From Alistipes sp. (GTDB lineage: Bacteria; Bacteroidota; Bacteroidia; Bacteroidales; Rikenellaceae), in assembly GCA_020026335.1 (NCBI GenBank), contig JAHHQO010000001.1:1-64000 (forward strand): a stretch of 64,000 nt of DNA, in the 5' to 3' direction. This document shows positions 7,931 to 15,460 of this stretch, one piece after another. Position 1 is the first letter of the stretch. Every line of letters starts with the position of its first letter. Both the position numbers and the translations under genes were made by a program. Under the pieces are notes generated by a model that saw nothing but the letters and a program-made list of their open reading frames with translations, was not told where the DNA came from and did no database searches.

Positions 7931-8518
7931 CTATTTGGCACCAGCAGACTTACCAGCCTTGCGACGAATCTGCTCGCCGACAAACTTGATACCCTTACCC
8001 TTGTAAGGCTCAGGCTTACGCAGAGTACGCATCTTAGCTGCGACCTGACCAATGAGCTGCTTGTCAATTGACTTGAATGTTACGATGGGGTAACCCTTCT
8101 TCTCGGTTACTGCGGTAGCGGTAACCTCTGCGGGCAACAGGAAGTGGGTATCGTGAGAGTAACCGAGGTTCATCTCGAGAACCTGACCCTTCACTTCGGC
8201 CTTGAAACCTACACCTACGAGCTCCTGCTTGATTTCATAACCCTTCGAAACACCGATAACCATGTTGTTGATCAACGCACGGTACAAACCGTGGAGTGAG
8301 CGGTGACGAGGCTGATTTGTGGGGCGCGATACCAATACTGCGGGAATCTCCTCACCGGTGTGAGTGTCCTTGTGAGTACCGACCTCGACTTTGATGTCAG
8401 AGTCAACCTTCTGGCTCAACTCTCCAAGAGGCCCTTTCACGCTTACCACGTTGGCGGGTGATACGGTAACCGTTACACCGGCGGGCAAGTTTACAGGTAA
8501 TTTACCAATTCTTGACAT
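7931..8518 (-). CDS. rplF: 50S ribosomal protein L6
   Basis: L6 lies near the GTPase-associated centre of the large subunit. Two tandem L6 folds are present: the first from MSRIGKLPVNLPAGVTV, the second from about residue 95. The signature RKPEPYKGKGIKFVGE is near the C-terminus. At 195 residues it is about 18 longer than E. coli L6; part of the excess is an insertion around KDTHTGEEIPAVLVSRPTNQ in the first domain. Confidence 0.98.
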   Translation of the reverse strand: MSRIGKLPVNLPAGVTVTVSPANVVSVKGPLGELSQKVDSDIKVEVGTHKDTHTGEEIPAVLVSRPTNQPRHRSLHGLYRALINNMVIGVSKGYEIKQELVGVGFKAEVKGQVLEMNLGYSHDTHFLLPAEVTATAVTEKKGYPIVTFKSIDKQLIGQVAAKMRTLRKPEPYKGKGIKFVGEQIRRKAGKSAGAK

Positions 8519-8545
8519 TGTGTGTTCTTGTTTAAAAAATTTCTA

Positions 8546-8944
8546 CTAGTAAATGTTGCAGAGAATCTCACCACCTACGTTCTCCTTGCGAGCCTTGGCG
8601 TCGGTCATCACACCCTTCGAAGTCGAGAGGATAGCGATACCCAGACCGTTCATCACGCGGGGCATCTCGGCAACCGAAGCGTAACGACGCAAACCGGGAC
8701 GGCTTACACGCTTGAGGTCCTTGATGGCGTTCGACTTGGTGGCAGCGTCCCACTTCAAAGCGATTTTGATGGTGGGGTGACCCTTCTCGTCAGTGTCGAA
8801 TTTGTAAGCGAGGATGTAACCCTGCTCGAAGAGAATCTTAGTGATTTCCTGCTTAATTTTTGAACCAGGAGCTTCAACCACCTTGTGGTTGGCTTTCACT
8901 GCATTTCTAATTCTGGTCAGAAAGTCCGAAATGGGATCAGTCAT
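8546..8944 (-). CDS. rpsH: 30S ribosomal protein S8
   Basis: S8 binds helix 21 of 16S rRNA, and in E. coli it represses its own operon by binding the rplE start region. The 132-residue product starts MTDPISDFLTRIRNAVKANH and ends with the family signature TSKGVMTDAKARKENVGGEI. Unusually it is not directly downstream of rpsN: 768 non-coding bases separate them and a separate promoter lies about 210 bases upstream. It is therefore the first gene of the distal transcription unit. Confidence 0.98.
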   Translation of the reverse strand: MTDPISDFLTRIRNAVKANHKVVEAPGSKIKQEITKILFEQGYILAYKFDTDEKGHPTIKIALKWDAATKSNAIKDLKRVSRPGLRRYASVAEMPRVMNGLGIAILSTSKGVMTDAKARKENVGGEILCNIY

Positions 8945-9146
8945 AACGAAAAAGAAGTTAAAATTAATAATTAGTTAAAGGATTTATTTTCAAAACCTTA
9001 CGCCGTTGTGTCCGCGTCATCAACCTTTGTTTCGGCTTCCTGCCCGAAGTTCCTCGCAAGCTCATTTTCCAGCCCCCGACTTCCTTCTGCGACCCTCGCC
9101 GCACCCGGTCTCATACACGCACATTCACGTGCGCACGGGTTTTAAA
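8945..9146 (-). promoter_or_regulatory. Predicted 5' leader of the rpsH-rplQ transcript
   Basis: About 200 bases separate the predicted start site from the rpsH start codon. The distal part is GC-rich, with a small hairpin (GCGCAC, loop GTGAAT, GTGCGT, read on the minus strand near 9122-9139). The last 50 bases before rpsH are AT-rich and likely unstructured. The length is unusual for a Bacteroidetes ribosomal operon and could permit feedback control by a ribosomal protein. That role is inference only. Confidence 0.4.
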
Positions 9147-9151
9147 GCGCG

Positions 9152-9182
9152 CAAATATAGCGATTTTTTCACAATCTGCCAA
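9152..9182 (-). promoter_or_regulatory. Bacteroidetes-type promoter for rpsH and the distal ribosomal genes
   Basis: On the minus strand TTGG (9179-9182), 19 bases, then TATATTTG (9152-9159), a good match to the phylum's -33/-7 consensus. Transcription would begin near 9146 and run into rpsH. It makes the distal half of the cluster independent of the rpsL promoter 10 kb upstream. Confidence 0.75.
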
Positions 9183-9242
9183 TTTATCGGCCTAATTTGT
9201 AGCAATTTAGCATTAATTTAACACTCAACTGCTTACGCACAA

Positions 9243-9270
9243 ATGTTAGCGACCCTCAAGAAGCTAACAT
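9243..9270. repeat. 8-bp perfect inverted repeat upstream of the rpsH promoter
   Basis: ATGTTAGC (9243-9250) and GCTAACAT (9263-9270) are perfectly complementary with a 12-base loop. The repeat lies about 60 bases upstream of the -33 element, so it could be an operator or a small RNA hairpin; there is no flanking T-run. Confidence 0.55.
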
Positions 9271-9343
9271 CTGTCTGCACAAAAATCCATGACAAGCAAT
9301 CGTCGGCGAGTCGTGGGGGAAGGGGTTTTTGAGAACAAATTAC

Positions 9344-9383
9344 ACGAAAAAGCATCGCTTCATTGGCGAAGCAACTTTTTCGT
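9344..9383. terminator. Terminator-like hairpin between the two ribosomal transcription units
   Basis: ACGAAAAAG (9344-9352) pairs with CTTTTTCGT (9375-9383), and inside it GCTTC (9357-9361) pairs with GAAGC (9368-9372) around a 6-base loop. Read on either strand, the inner stem is followed after 2-4 bases by CTTTTT. This is consistent with a bidirectional terminator, which on the minus strand would end transcripts coming from rpsN. Confidence 0.55.
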
Positions 9384-9395
9384 ACAATCTGTTTC

Positions 9396-9575
9396 AATGC
9401 CACTCACCCGCAGACAGGCGTCTGTTGTGTGATGGAATTTTGTAACCAAATGTCCGACTTTTCGATAATGTCTCGCAGCCGGGAAGTTACCGCTTGTGGC
9501 GGCACTTTCCCCGACATTGTGACATATCTACCGGGTCAAACACCCGTATCAGCCTTATCTCCTGCGAGAGACGTT
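9396..9575. ncRNA. Candidate structured RNA in the rpsN-rpsH spacer
   Basis: Several helices can be drawn. AATGTCTCGCAG (9467-9478) pairs with CTGCGAGAGACGTT (9562-9575) over 12 pairs (one a G-U) with a 2-base bulge. This encloses hairpin GGGAAGTTACCGC/GCGGCACTTTCCC (9481-9511, with mismatches) and hairpin CGGGT/ACCCG (9532-9546), giving a three-way junction. Bases 9467-9472 can instead pair locally with 9513-9518. A further hairpin (9396-9439, core CAGAC/GTCTG) lies beside it. It matches no riboswitch or RNA family I know. The strand is undecided; a minus-strand RNA would end at the hairpin at 9344-9383. Confidence 0.4.
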
Positions 9576-9712
9576 CGGGGCACCTATATATATAGTGTAA
9601 CCCTCACATTCGCTCCGTGGGCAACGAATCACCCTCAGAGAATGAAGACTTTTTTGAAAGGTAACGGTCAAGGATACCCTTTTTGAAGGGGTTTCCTTGC
9701 CGCATACATCTA

Positions 9713-10009
9713 CTACCAGCTGGCCTTGGTAACACCGGGAATCAGACCGTTAGAAGCCATCTCACGGAACTGGATACGGCTAATACCGAACTGACGCATA
9801 TATCCCTTGGGACGACCGGTGAGCTTGCAACGGTTGTGCTGACGGATGGGATTGGAGTTGCGGGGCAACTTAGACAATGCCACCCATGCCTCCTCGTGGT
9901 CAATCTCACCACTCTTCAACTTTGCTGCAATCTCCTCACGCTTGTGAGCGTAACGGTTGGCAAGCTTTACACGCTTTACCTCGCGTGCCTTCATTGATTC
10001 TTTTGCCAT
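9713..10009 (-). CDS. rpsN: 30S ribosomal protein S14 (zinc-independent type)
   Basis: S14 is a late-binding protein of the 30S head. The 98-residue product lacks the CxxC pairs of the zinc form and has the longer middle segment of the C-minus type (IDHEEAWVALSKLPRNSNP). The conserved C-terminal half reads RCKLTGRPKGYMRQFGISRI then REMASNGLIPGVTKASW. It is the last gene before the unusual spacer, 3 bases after rplE. Confidence 0.97.
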   Translation of the reverse strand: MAKESMKAREVKRVKLANRYAHKREEIAAKLKSGEIDHEEAWVALSKLPRNSNPIRQHNRCKLTGRPKGYMRQFGISRIQFREMASNGLIPGVTKASW

Positions 10010-10012
10010 AGC

Positions 10013-10573
10013 TTAGTTGTTCTTTTTAGCGTTCTTGAAAGGAAGACCGAACTCGCGGAGAAGAGCATAAGCCTCCTCGTCAGTCTTGGCGGTGGTTACG
10101 AAGGTAATCTCCATACCGAAAATCTTGGTAATCTTGTCGATATCGATTTCGGGGAAGATAATCTGCTCCGAGATACCGAGAGTGTAATTACCCTGGCCGT
10201 CGAACTTCTCGTTGATACCCTTGAAGTCACGGATACGGGGGAGAGCAACTGCGATCAAACGCTCGAGGAACTCATACATCTTGTTGTCGCGCAAGGTTAC
10301 ACGTACACCGATGGGCATACCCTTACGCAGCTTGAAGTTAGAGATATCCTTGCGAGAACGAGTCTGAACGGCTTTCTGACCTGCAATCTGCGAGAGCTCC
10401 TCCTGTGCCACGTCGATGAGCTTCTTGTCGGCAACAGCCTGGCCCATTCCCTGGTTGATAACGATTTTGGTGAGCTTCGGGCACTGCATGATGCTTGAGT
10501 AACCGAACTCCTTCATAAGGGCAGCGATAATCTGCTCCTTATACTGTGTCTTGAGTGTAGGTACGTATGCCAT
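10013..10573 (-). CDS. rplE: 50S ribosomal protein L5
   Basis: L5 binds 5S rRNA and touches P-site tRNA. The 186-residue product shows KIVINQGMGQAVADKKL, the signature GQKAVQTRSRKDISNFKLR and MPIGVRVTLRDNKMYEFLER. Its start codon shares one base with the stop codon of rplX, so the two are translationally coupled. Confidence 0.98.
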   Translation of the reverse strand: MAYVPTLKTQYKEQIIAALMKEFGYSSIMQCPKLTKIVINQGMGQAVADKKLIDVAQEELSQIAGQKAVQTRSRKDISNFKLRKGMPIGVRVTLRDNKMYEFLERLIAVALPRIRDFKGINEKFDGQGNYTLGISEQIIFPEIDIDKITKIFGMEITFVTTAKTDEEAYALLREFGLPFKNAKKNN

Positions 10574-10896
10574 TATTTAATCTCCTCCCCTGACTTTTTA
10601 GCGTAACGAACTAATTTACCATTCTCATTGAGCTTGCGACCAATCTTGGTAGGTTTGCCGCTAGCGGGGTCAATGACCTGAAGGTTTGAGACGTGAATCG
10701 GAGCCTCAATCTCTACGATTCCGCCCTGGGGATGCTGTGCGCTGGGCTTGGTAGCCTTCTTGCAGAGGTTGAGACCCTCTACGATAGCACGCTGCTTCTC
10801 AACGTCTACCGAAAGAACCTTACCCTCCTTATTCTTGCTATCGCCGGCGATGACGCGAACCATATCCCCTTTCTTAATATGTAATTTAACTGACAT
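10573..10896 (-). CDS. rplX: 50S ribosomal protein L24
   Basis: L24 is an assembly-initiating protein of the large subunit. The 107-residue product opens with the KOW motif (KKGDMVRVIAGDSKNKEGKV) and continues with GLNLCKKATKPSAQHPQGGI and EAPIHVSNLQVIDP, all family hallmarks. It has a one-base overlap with rplE and lies 20 bases after rplN. Confidence 0.98.
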   Translation of the reverse strand: MSVKLHIKKGDMVRVIAGDSKNKEGKVLSVDVEKQRAIVEGLNLCKKATKPSAQHPQGGIVEIEAPIHVSNLQVIDPASGKPTKIGRKLNENGKLVRYAKKSGEEIK

Positions 10897-10916
10897 ATCC
10901 GAAATGTTATTTATGA

Positions 10917-11282
10917 TTACAATACTTCGGGTGCGAGGGAGATGATCTTCATATACTTGTCACGCAGCTCACGAGCTACGGGACCGAAGATACGAGTACC
11001 GCGCATTTCACCCTGGTTGTTAAGGAGCACCACGGCGTTGTCGTCGAAACGAATGTACGAACCGTTGGCGCGTCTGATTTCCTTTGTCGTGCGAACAACG
11101 ACAGCCTTCGATACCGAGCCCTTCTTCACATCACCCGACGGAGATGCGCTCTTCACCGAAACGACGATCTTGTCGCCAATCGATGCGTAACGACGCTTCG
11201 TGCCGCCGAGCACGCGGATGCAAAGTACTTCCTTTGCACCGCTGTTGTCAGCTACTACGAGTCTACTTTCCTGTTGTATCAT
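10917..11282 (-). CDS. rplN: 50S ribosomal protein L14
   Basis: L14 forms intersubunit bridges and is the docking site of the silencing factor RsfS. The 121-residue product begins MIQQESRLVVADNSGAKEVL and carries the signature region GSYIRFDDNAVVLLNNQGE and GTRIFGPVARELRDK. It follows rpsQ by 2 bases. Confidence 0.98.
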   Translation of the reverse strand: MIQQESRLVVADNSGAKEVLCIRVLGGTKRRYASIGDKIVVSVKSASPSGDVKKGSVSKAVVVRTTKEIRRANGSYIRFDDNAVVLLNNQGEMRGTRIFGPVARELRDKYMKIISLAPEVL

Positions 11283-11284
11283 AA

Positions 11285-11536
11285 CTACTTAGCTCTTTCA
11301 ATGATTTGTACTAATCTCCAACGCTTGGTCTTGCTCAAGGGACGAGTCTCCATGATGCGAACGGTGTCGCCCTCGTGGCACTCCTCGGTGGCCTCGGCTA
11401 CAAACTTGGTTGTCTTGTTGACGAACTTACCGTAAATGGGGTGCTTCACCTTACGTGCTACTGCAACCACAATGGTCTTCTCCATCTTGTTGCTGACAAC
11501 CATTCCGATACGCTCTTTTCTAAGATTTCTTTCCAT
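11285..11536 (-). CDS. rpsQ: 30S ribosomal protein S17
   Basis: S17 is an OB-fold protein that binds 16S rRNA early in assembly. The 83-residue product has RKERIGMVVSNKMEKTIVVA, HPIYGKFVNKTTKFVAEATE and the signature GDTVRIMETRPLSKTKRWRL. Located 8 bases after rpmC. Confidence 0.98.
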   Translation of the reverse strand: MERNLRKERIGMVVSNKMEKTIVVAVARKVKHPIYGKFVNKTTKFVAEATEECHEGDTVRIMETRPLSKTKRWRLVQIIERAK

Positions 11537-11544
11537 AATTCTTA

Positions 11545-11739
11545 CTACTTATTAGCGTTTTTTTGACGCAGAATTGTCAGCATTCGAGCTATATCTCTGC
11601 GATTTTTCTTAAGGATGGACGTATTCTCGATGGAAGATACCGCATGCTGAACCTTCAGCTTCGAGAGCTGAGCCTTCTCAGCCTCGATGCGCTCCTCGAG
11701 GTCCTTGATCGAAAGATCTTTAATTTCTGCACTTTTCAT
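11545..11739 (-). CDS. rpmC: 50S ribosomal protein L29
   Basis: L29 is a small helical hairpin protein near the exit tunnel. The 64-residue product begins MKSAEIKDLSIKDLEERIE and ends with IENTSILKKNRRDIARMLTI, the usual L29 pattern. It lies between rplP (11 bases) and rpsQ (8 bases). Confidence 0.97.
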   Translation of the reverse strand: MKSAEIKDLSIKDLEERIEAEKAQLSKLKVQHAVSSIENTSILKKNRRDIARMLTILRQKNANK

Positions 11740-11750
11740 CTTGAATTTCC

Positions 11751-12179
11751 TTAAATTGTGGTTTCGACGTAGTCACGTCTTACGATAAACTTAGTGGTGA
11801 TAGGCAACTTCTGGGCACCCAGACGCAGAGCCTCCTGTGCAACTGCCAAGGGCACACCCTCTGCCTCGAAAAGAATACGGCCGGGGGTAACAGGAGCTAC
11901 GAAACCTTCGGGATTACCTTTACCTTTACCCATACGTACCTCAGCGGGCTTCTTAGTGATGGGTTTGTCAGGGAAGATGCGAATCCAAAGCTGACCCTCA
12001 CGCTTCATGTAACGAGTAATCGCCTGACGTGCTGCCTCTATCTGACGACCTGTGATCCAAGTCGATTCAAGTGCCTTAATTGCGAACGATCCGTATGCAA
12101 GCTCGTTTCCTCTCTGAGCCAAACCCTTCATACGGCCTTTCTGCATTCTTCTAAATTTGGTCTTTTTCGGCTGTAACAT
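11751..12179 (-). CDS. rplP: 50S ribosomal protein L16
   Basis: L16 helps position A-site tRNA at the peptidyl-transferase centre. The 142-residue product contains MLQPKKTKFRRMQKGRMKG, the signature WITGRQIEAARQAITRYMKR and MGKGKGNPEGFVAPV. Its start is 30 bases after the rpsC stop codon. Confidence 0.98.
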   Translation of the reverse strand: MLQPKKTKFRRMQKGRMKGLAQRGNELAYGSFAIKALESTWITGRQIEAARQAITRYMKREGQLWIRIFPDKPITKKPAEVRMGKGKGNPEGFVAPVTPGRILFEAEGVPLAVAQEALRLGAQKLPITTKFIVRRDYVETTI

Positions 12180-12209
12180 GTTTGTTTTGCTTTAAAAAGG
12201 TCCTACTTA

Positions 12210-12986
12210 CTACTGATTGTTGTTACGACGCTCACCTCTGCGACCGCCTCTGTTGCGACCACCGCGACGCTCGCCACGGTTGTTGCGACCACCGCGCTCG
12301 TTGTGCTCTGCGCCCGATGCATTGTGTGCCGAAGCACCTGCAATCTCGAAAAGGTCACGCTTGCCATATACAGTACCCTGGCAAATCCAAACCTTTACAC
12401 CGAGGATACCCACCTTGGTGAGTGCCTCAGTGAGGCAGTAGTCAACGTCTGCACGGAATGTGTGCAAAGGAATACGTCCCTCTTTAACAGTCTCGCTGCG
12501 TGCCATCTCGGCACCGCCTACACGACCCGAAACCTGGATCTTGATACCCTCGGCGCCCATTCTCATGGTCGATGCTACGGCCATCTTCACTGCGCGACGG
12601 AAAGATACACGGCCCTCCAACTGGCGAGCGATGTTCTGACCTACGATTACGGCGTCAACCTCGGGACGCTTTACCTCGAAGATATTGATCTGGATTTCCT
12701 TGCCGGTGAGCTTCTTCAGCTCCTCCTTCAATTTGTCTACTTCCTGACCGCCCTTACCGATAATGATACCGGGACGAGCTGTCGAGATGGTTACGGTAAC
12801 CAGCTTCAGGGTACGCTCGATGATGATCTTCGAGATGCTTGCCTTAGCCAGACGGACATTCAGGTACTTGCGGATCTTCGCGTCCTCGACGAGCTTGTCA
12901 GAGAAGTCCTTACCACCGAACCAGTTGGAATCCCAACCACGGATGATACCAAGACGATTTGCTATCGGATTTACTTTCTGTCCCAT
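12210..12986 (-). CDS. rpsC: 30S ribosomal protein S3 with Arg/Gly-rich tail
   Basis: S3 lines the mRNA entry pore and has helicase activity with S4 and S5. The core (MGQKVNPIANRLGIIRGWDS, KH domain with PGIIIGKGGQEVDKL, then GRVGGAEMARSE and HTFRADVDYCLTEA) is standard. At 258 residues it exceeds E. coli S3 (233): the last 35 or so residues are a repetitive Arg/Gly/Asn tail of the RGG type (NERGGRNNRGERRGGRN), likely disordered and RNA-binding. Confidence 0.98.
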   Translation of the reverse strand: MGQKVNPIANRLGIIRGWDSNWFGGKDFSDKLVEDAKIRKYLNVRLAKASISKIIIERTLKLVTVTISTARPGIIIGKGGQEVDKLKEELKKLTGKEIQINIFEVKRPEVDAVIVGQNIARQLEGRVSFRRAVKMAVASTMRMGAEGIKIQVSGRVGGAEMARSETVKEGRIPLHTFRADVDYCLTEALTKVGILGVKVWICQGTVYGKRDLFEIAGASAHNASGAEHNERGGRNNRGERRGGRNRGGRRGERRNNNQ

Positions 12987-12990
12987 CTTG

Positions 12991-13404
12991 TTACTTATTT
13001 TCTACGGTTACCATTTTATCAACTACAATCGTAACGTGGTTTGAACGCTTACGAATGCGGTGAGCGCGACCCTGGGGAGCAGGCTGAATACGCTTCAGGA
13101 TACGACCACAGTCAACGAACACCTCTTTAACGCAAAGCTGTGCATCCTCAAGACGCTCGCCCTCGTTCTTTGCCTCCCAGTTGGCAATAGCCGACTTGAG
13201 GAGTTTCTCCATACGAATCGACGCTTCCTTCTTCGAGAAATGAAGGATGCCCAATGCCTTGTTAATCTCCACACCGCGGATGATGTCTGCTACGAGGCGC
13301 ATCTTGCGGGGTGAGGTCGGGCAATCACGCAGAACGGCGATAGCCTTCTGCTTCTTCTCAGCCTTCATCTGAACGGCTTTAATATGTTTTCTTCTTGCAC
13401 CCAT
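12991..13404 (-). CDS. rplV: 50S ribosomal protein L22
   Basis: L22 contributes the beta-hairpin that narrows the peptide exit tunnel. The 137-residue product has an N-terminal basic extension (MGARRKHIKAVQMKAEKKQK), then the core RDCPTSPRKMRLVADIIRG and the C-terminal hairpin VDCGRILKRIQPAPQGRAHR with IRKRSNHVTIVV. It is longer than E. coli L22 (110) because of the extension. Confidence 0.98.
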   Translation of the reverse strand: MGARRKHIKAVQMKAEKKQKAIAVLRDCPTSPRKMRLVADIIRGVEINKALGILHFSKKEASIRMEKLLKSAIANWEAKNEGERLEDAQLCVKEVFVDCGRILKRIQPAPQGRAHRIRKRSNHVTIVVDKMVTVENK

Positions 13405-13410
13405 TTTCTA

Positions 13411-13680
13411 CTACTTTTTCTTGTTACCTGAGTGACCGCGGAAGTTACGAGTGGGAGCGAACTCACCGAGTTTGTGTCCTACCATATTCTCTGTTACATA
13501 CACCGGAATGAACTTGTTACCGTTGTGAACGGCTACAGTCTGACCGACGAAATCAGGAGAGATCATGCTTGCGCGCGACCATGTTTTGATGACCGACTTC
13601 TTATTGCTTTCTGCCTGAGCGATAACCTTCGACTCGAGCTTGGGGTCAATAAACGGTCCTTTTTTTAATGAACGGCTCAT
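13411..13680 (-). CDS. rpsS: 30S ribosomal protein S19
   Basis: S19 sits in the 30S head and bridges to the A-site finger. The 89-residue product begins MSRSLKKGPFIDPKLESKV and has the signature VTENMVGHKLGEFAPTRNFR, GHSGNKKK. Located between rplB (17 bases) and rplV (6 bases). Confidence 0.98.
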   Translation of the reverse strand: MSRSLKKGPFIDPKLESKVIAQAESNKKSVIKTWSRASMISPDFVGQTVAVHNGNKFIPVYVTENMVGHKLGEFAPTRNFRGHSGNKKK

Positions 13681-13697
13681 TATGTACTCTTATTTAA

Positions 13698-14522
13698 TTA
13701 TTTTTTCTTCTTGGAAATAATAAACTTCGAGGTCGTCTTCTTAGGATTACGAGTCTTGTAACCCTTAGCCAACAGACCCTTACGTGAACGGGGGTGTCCA
13801 CCAGATGCGCGACCTTCACCACCACCCATCGGGTGATCAACAGGGTTCATGGTCACACCACGGTTGCGGGGACGACGGCCGAGCCAACGCTCACGACCTG
13901 CCTTACCGGAGCTCTCGAGGCTGTGGTCGATGTTCGACACAACGCCGACAGTTGCACGGCAAGTTACGAGTACCATACGAGTCTCACCTGAAGGCAACTT
14001 GATGATGGCAAACTTGCCCTCACGAGCCAACAGCTGAGCATACGAGCCAGCCGAACGTGCCATAGCGGCACCCTGGCCCGGGTAGAGTTCAATATTGTGG
14101 ACTACTGTACCGAGGGGAATCTCACTCAGGAAAAGAGTGTTACCTACCTCAGGAGCAACGCCTGCGCCGCTCATTACAGTCTGGCCCACCTGGAGTCCGC
14201 TGGGTGCGATGATGTAGCTCTTCTCACCGTCAGCGTAAACCAAAAGTGCAATACGTGCAGTACGATTGGGATCGTACTCGATAGATTTTACAGTTGCAGC
14301 GATACCGTCCTTCGCACGCTTGAAGTCTACGTTACGATACATCTGCTTGTGACCGCCACCAATGTAGCGAACAGTCATCTTACCTGTATTGTTACGACCA
14401 CCTGTGCTCTTTTTGGGGCTCAGGAGTGACTTCTCGGGTGTCGACTTGGTAATCTCACCGAACGTACCGATAATTTTATGTCTCGTACCTGCGGTAACAG
14501 GCTTAAATTTTCTTACTGCCAT
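13698..14522 (-). CDS. rplB: 50S ribosomal protein L2
   Basis: L2 is required for subunit association and supports the peptidyl-transferase centre. The 274-residue length matches E. coli (273). Present are GGRNNTGKMTVRYIGGGHKQ, LPSGETRMVLVTCRATVGVV and the universal NPVDHPMGGGEGRASGGHPR near the catalytic centre, containing the conserved histidine. A Lys-rich tail ends the protein. Confidence 0.98.
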   Translation of the reverse strand: MAVRKFKPVTAGTRHKIIGTFGEITKSTPEKSLLSPKKSTGGRNNTGKMTVRYIGGGHKQMYRNVDFKRAKDGIAATVKSIEYDPNRTARIALLVYADGEKSYIIAPSGLQVGQTVMSGAGVAPEVGNTLFLSEIPLGTVVHNIELYPGQGAAMARSAGSYAQLLAREGKFAIIKLPSGETRMVLVTCRATVGVVSNIDHSLESSGKAGRERWLGRRPRNRGVTMNPVDHPMGGGEGRASGGHPRSRKGLLAKGYKTRNPKKTTSKFIISKKKK

Positions 14523-14527
14523 CTTCC

Positions 14528-14818
14528 TTAGATATTACTGTAAAAATCTATCTTATCTCCGTCCTTCAGGGTAACGATAGCCTTCTTGAAGTTGTTTGCA
14601 CGACCTTCGAGAAGACCGGCCTTGGTGAAGCGGCTCTTCTGCTTACCCATGTAGTTTACGGTGTTAACATCAGTCACGACGACGTTGTACATCTGCTCTA
14701 CGGCATTGCGAATCTGCAGCTTGTTAGCTCGTACGTCAACGATAAAACCGTAGCGATTCAACTTTTCGCCCTGAATCGTCATTTTCTCGGTCAAAACCGG
14801 CTTAATAATAATCTCCAT
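14528..14818 (-). CDS. rplW: 50S ribosomal protein L23
   Basis: L23 surrounds the tunnel exit and docks trigger factor and SRP. The 96-residue product begins MEIIIKPVLTEKMTI, then RYGFIVDVRANKLQIRNAVE with VVVTDVNTVNYMGKQKSR, the usual L23 pattern. It lies between rplD (14 bases) and rplB (5 bases). Confidence 0.98.
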   Translation of the reverse strand: MEIIIKPVLTEKMTIQGEKLNRYGFIVDVRANKLQIRNAVEQMYNVVVTDVNTVNYMGKQKSRFTKAGLLEGRANNFKKAIVTLKDGDKIDFYSNI

Positions 14819-14832
14819 TGTTTAGTGCGTTT

Positions 14833-15459
14833 TTAAGCTAACATGGTGTTCAATACGTTCTCAGCACCCTCTACCATTACAACGGCCGAAGCGTTCATCA
14901 CGTCGTAAGTATTGACGTTCTGAGCCAAAACGGGCTGAATGTTGGGGATGTTGCGGCATGAGAGCTGCAAGTTGGCGTTACCCTCGGGGAGAACCAGGAG
15001 GACCTTCTTGTCAGCTACCTTGAGTGCCTCAGCGATAGCGAGCACCGACTTGGTCTTGGGAGCTGCCATCTCGATAGCCTCTACTACGCAGATCTGACCG
15101 CCCTGTGCCTTGTAGGTCAAAGCGCTACGACGAGCCAACTGCTTGAGCTTCTTGTTCAACTTGAAGCTGTAGTCGCGGGGAACGGGACCGAATACACGAC
15201 CGCCACCGGGGAAGAGGGGTGACTTGATGCTACCGCAACGAGCACCACCGGTACCCTTCTGACGCTTGAGCTTGCGGGTCGAACCTGCAACCTCGTTACG
15301 CTGCTTAGCCTTGTGAGTACCCTGACGCTGGTCAGCCAAATACTGCTTCACGTCGAGGTAGATAGCGTGGTCATTAGCCTCCACGCCGAAAACTGCGTCT
15401 GAAAGGACAACCTTACGACCTGTCTCGTTACCTTGTGTGTTTAAAACAGCTAATTCCAT
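14833..15459 (-). CDS. rplD: 50S ribosomal protein L4
   Basis: L4 lines the exit tunnel with an extended loop. The chosen start gives MELAVLNTQGNETGRKVVL and 208 residues, one base after the rplC stop. An upstream in-frame ATG 12 bases earlier would overlap rplC and add MRSS, which family members lack. The tunnel loop is recognisable: EVAGSTRKLKRQKGTGGARC, GGRVFGPVPRDYSFKLNKK. In E. coli L4 represses the S10 operon; no equivalent leader was identified here. Confidence 0.97.
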   Translation of the reverse strand: MELAVLNTQGNETGRKVVLSDAVFGVEANDHAIYLDVKQYLADQRQGTHKAKQRNEVAGSTRKLKRQKGTGGARCGSIKSPLFPGGGRVFGPVPRDYSFKLNKKLKQLARRSALTYKAQGGQICVVEAIEMAAPKTKSVLAIAEALKVADKKVLLVLPEGNANLQLSCRNIPNIQPVLAQNVNTYDVMNASAVVMVEGAENVLNTMLA

Positions 15460-15460
15460 A

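Noticed and set aside
9467..9518. Short similarity on the minus strand (GGAAAGTGCC) to a conserved piece of RNase P RNA
   Set aside because: None of the other invariant RNase P segments is present around it, so the resemblance is probably chance.
9363..9686. 107-codon plus-strand frame in the rpsN-rpsH spacer
   Set aside because: It has only a TTG start, overlaps strong RNA hairpins and has no recognisable protein features.
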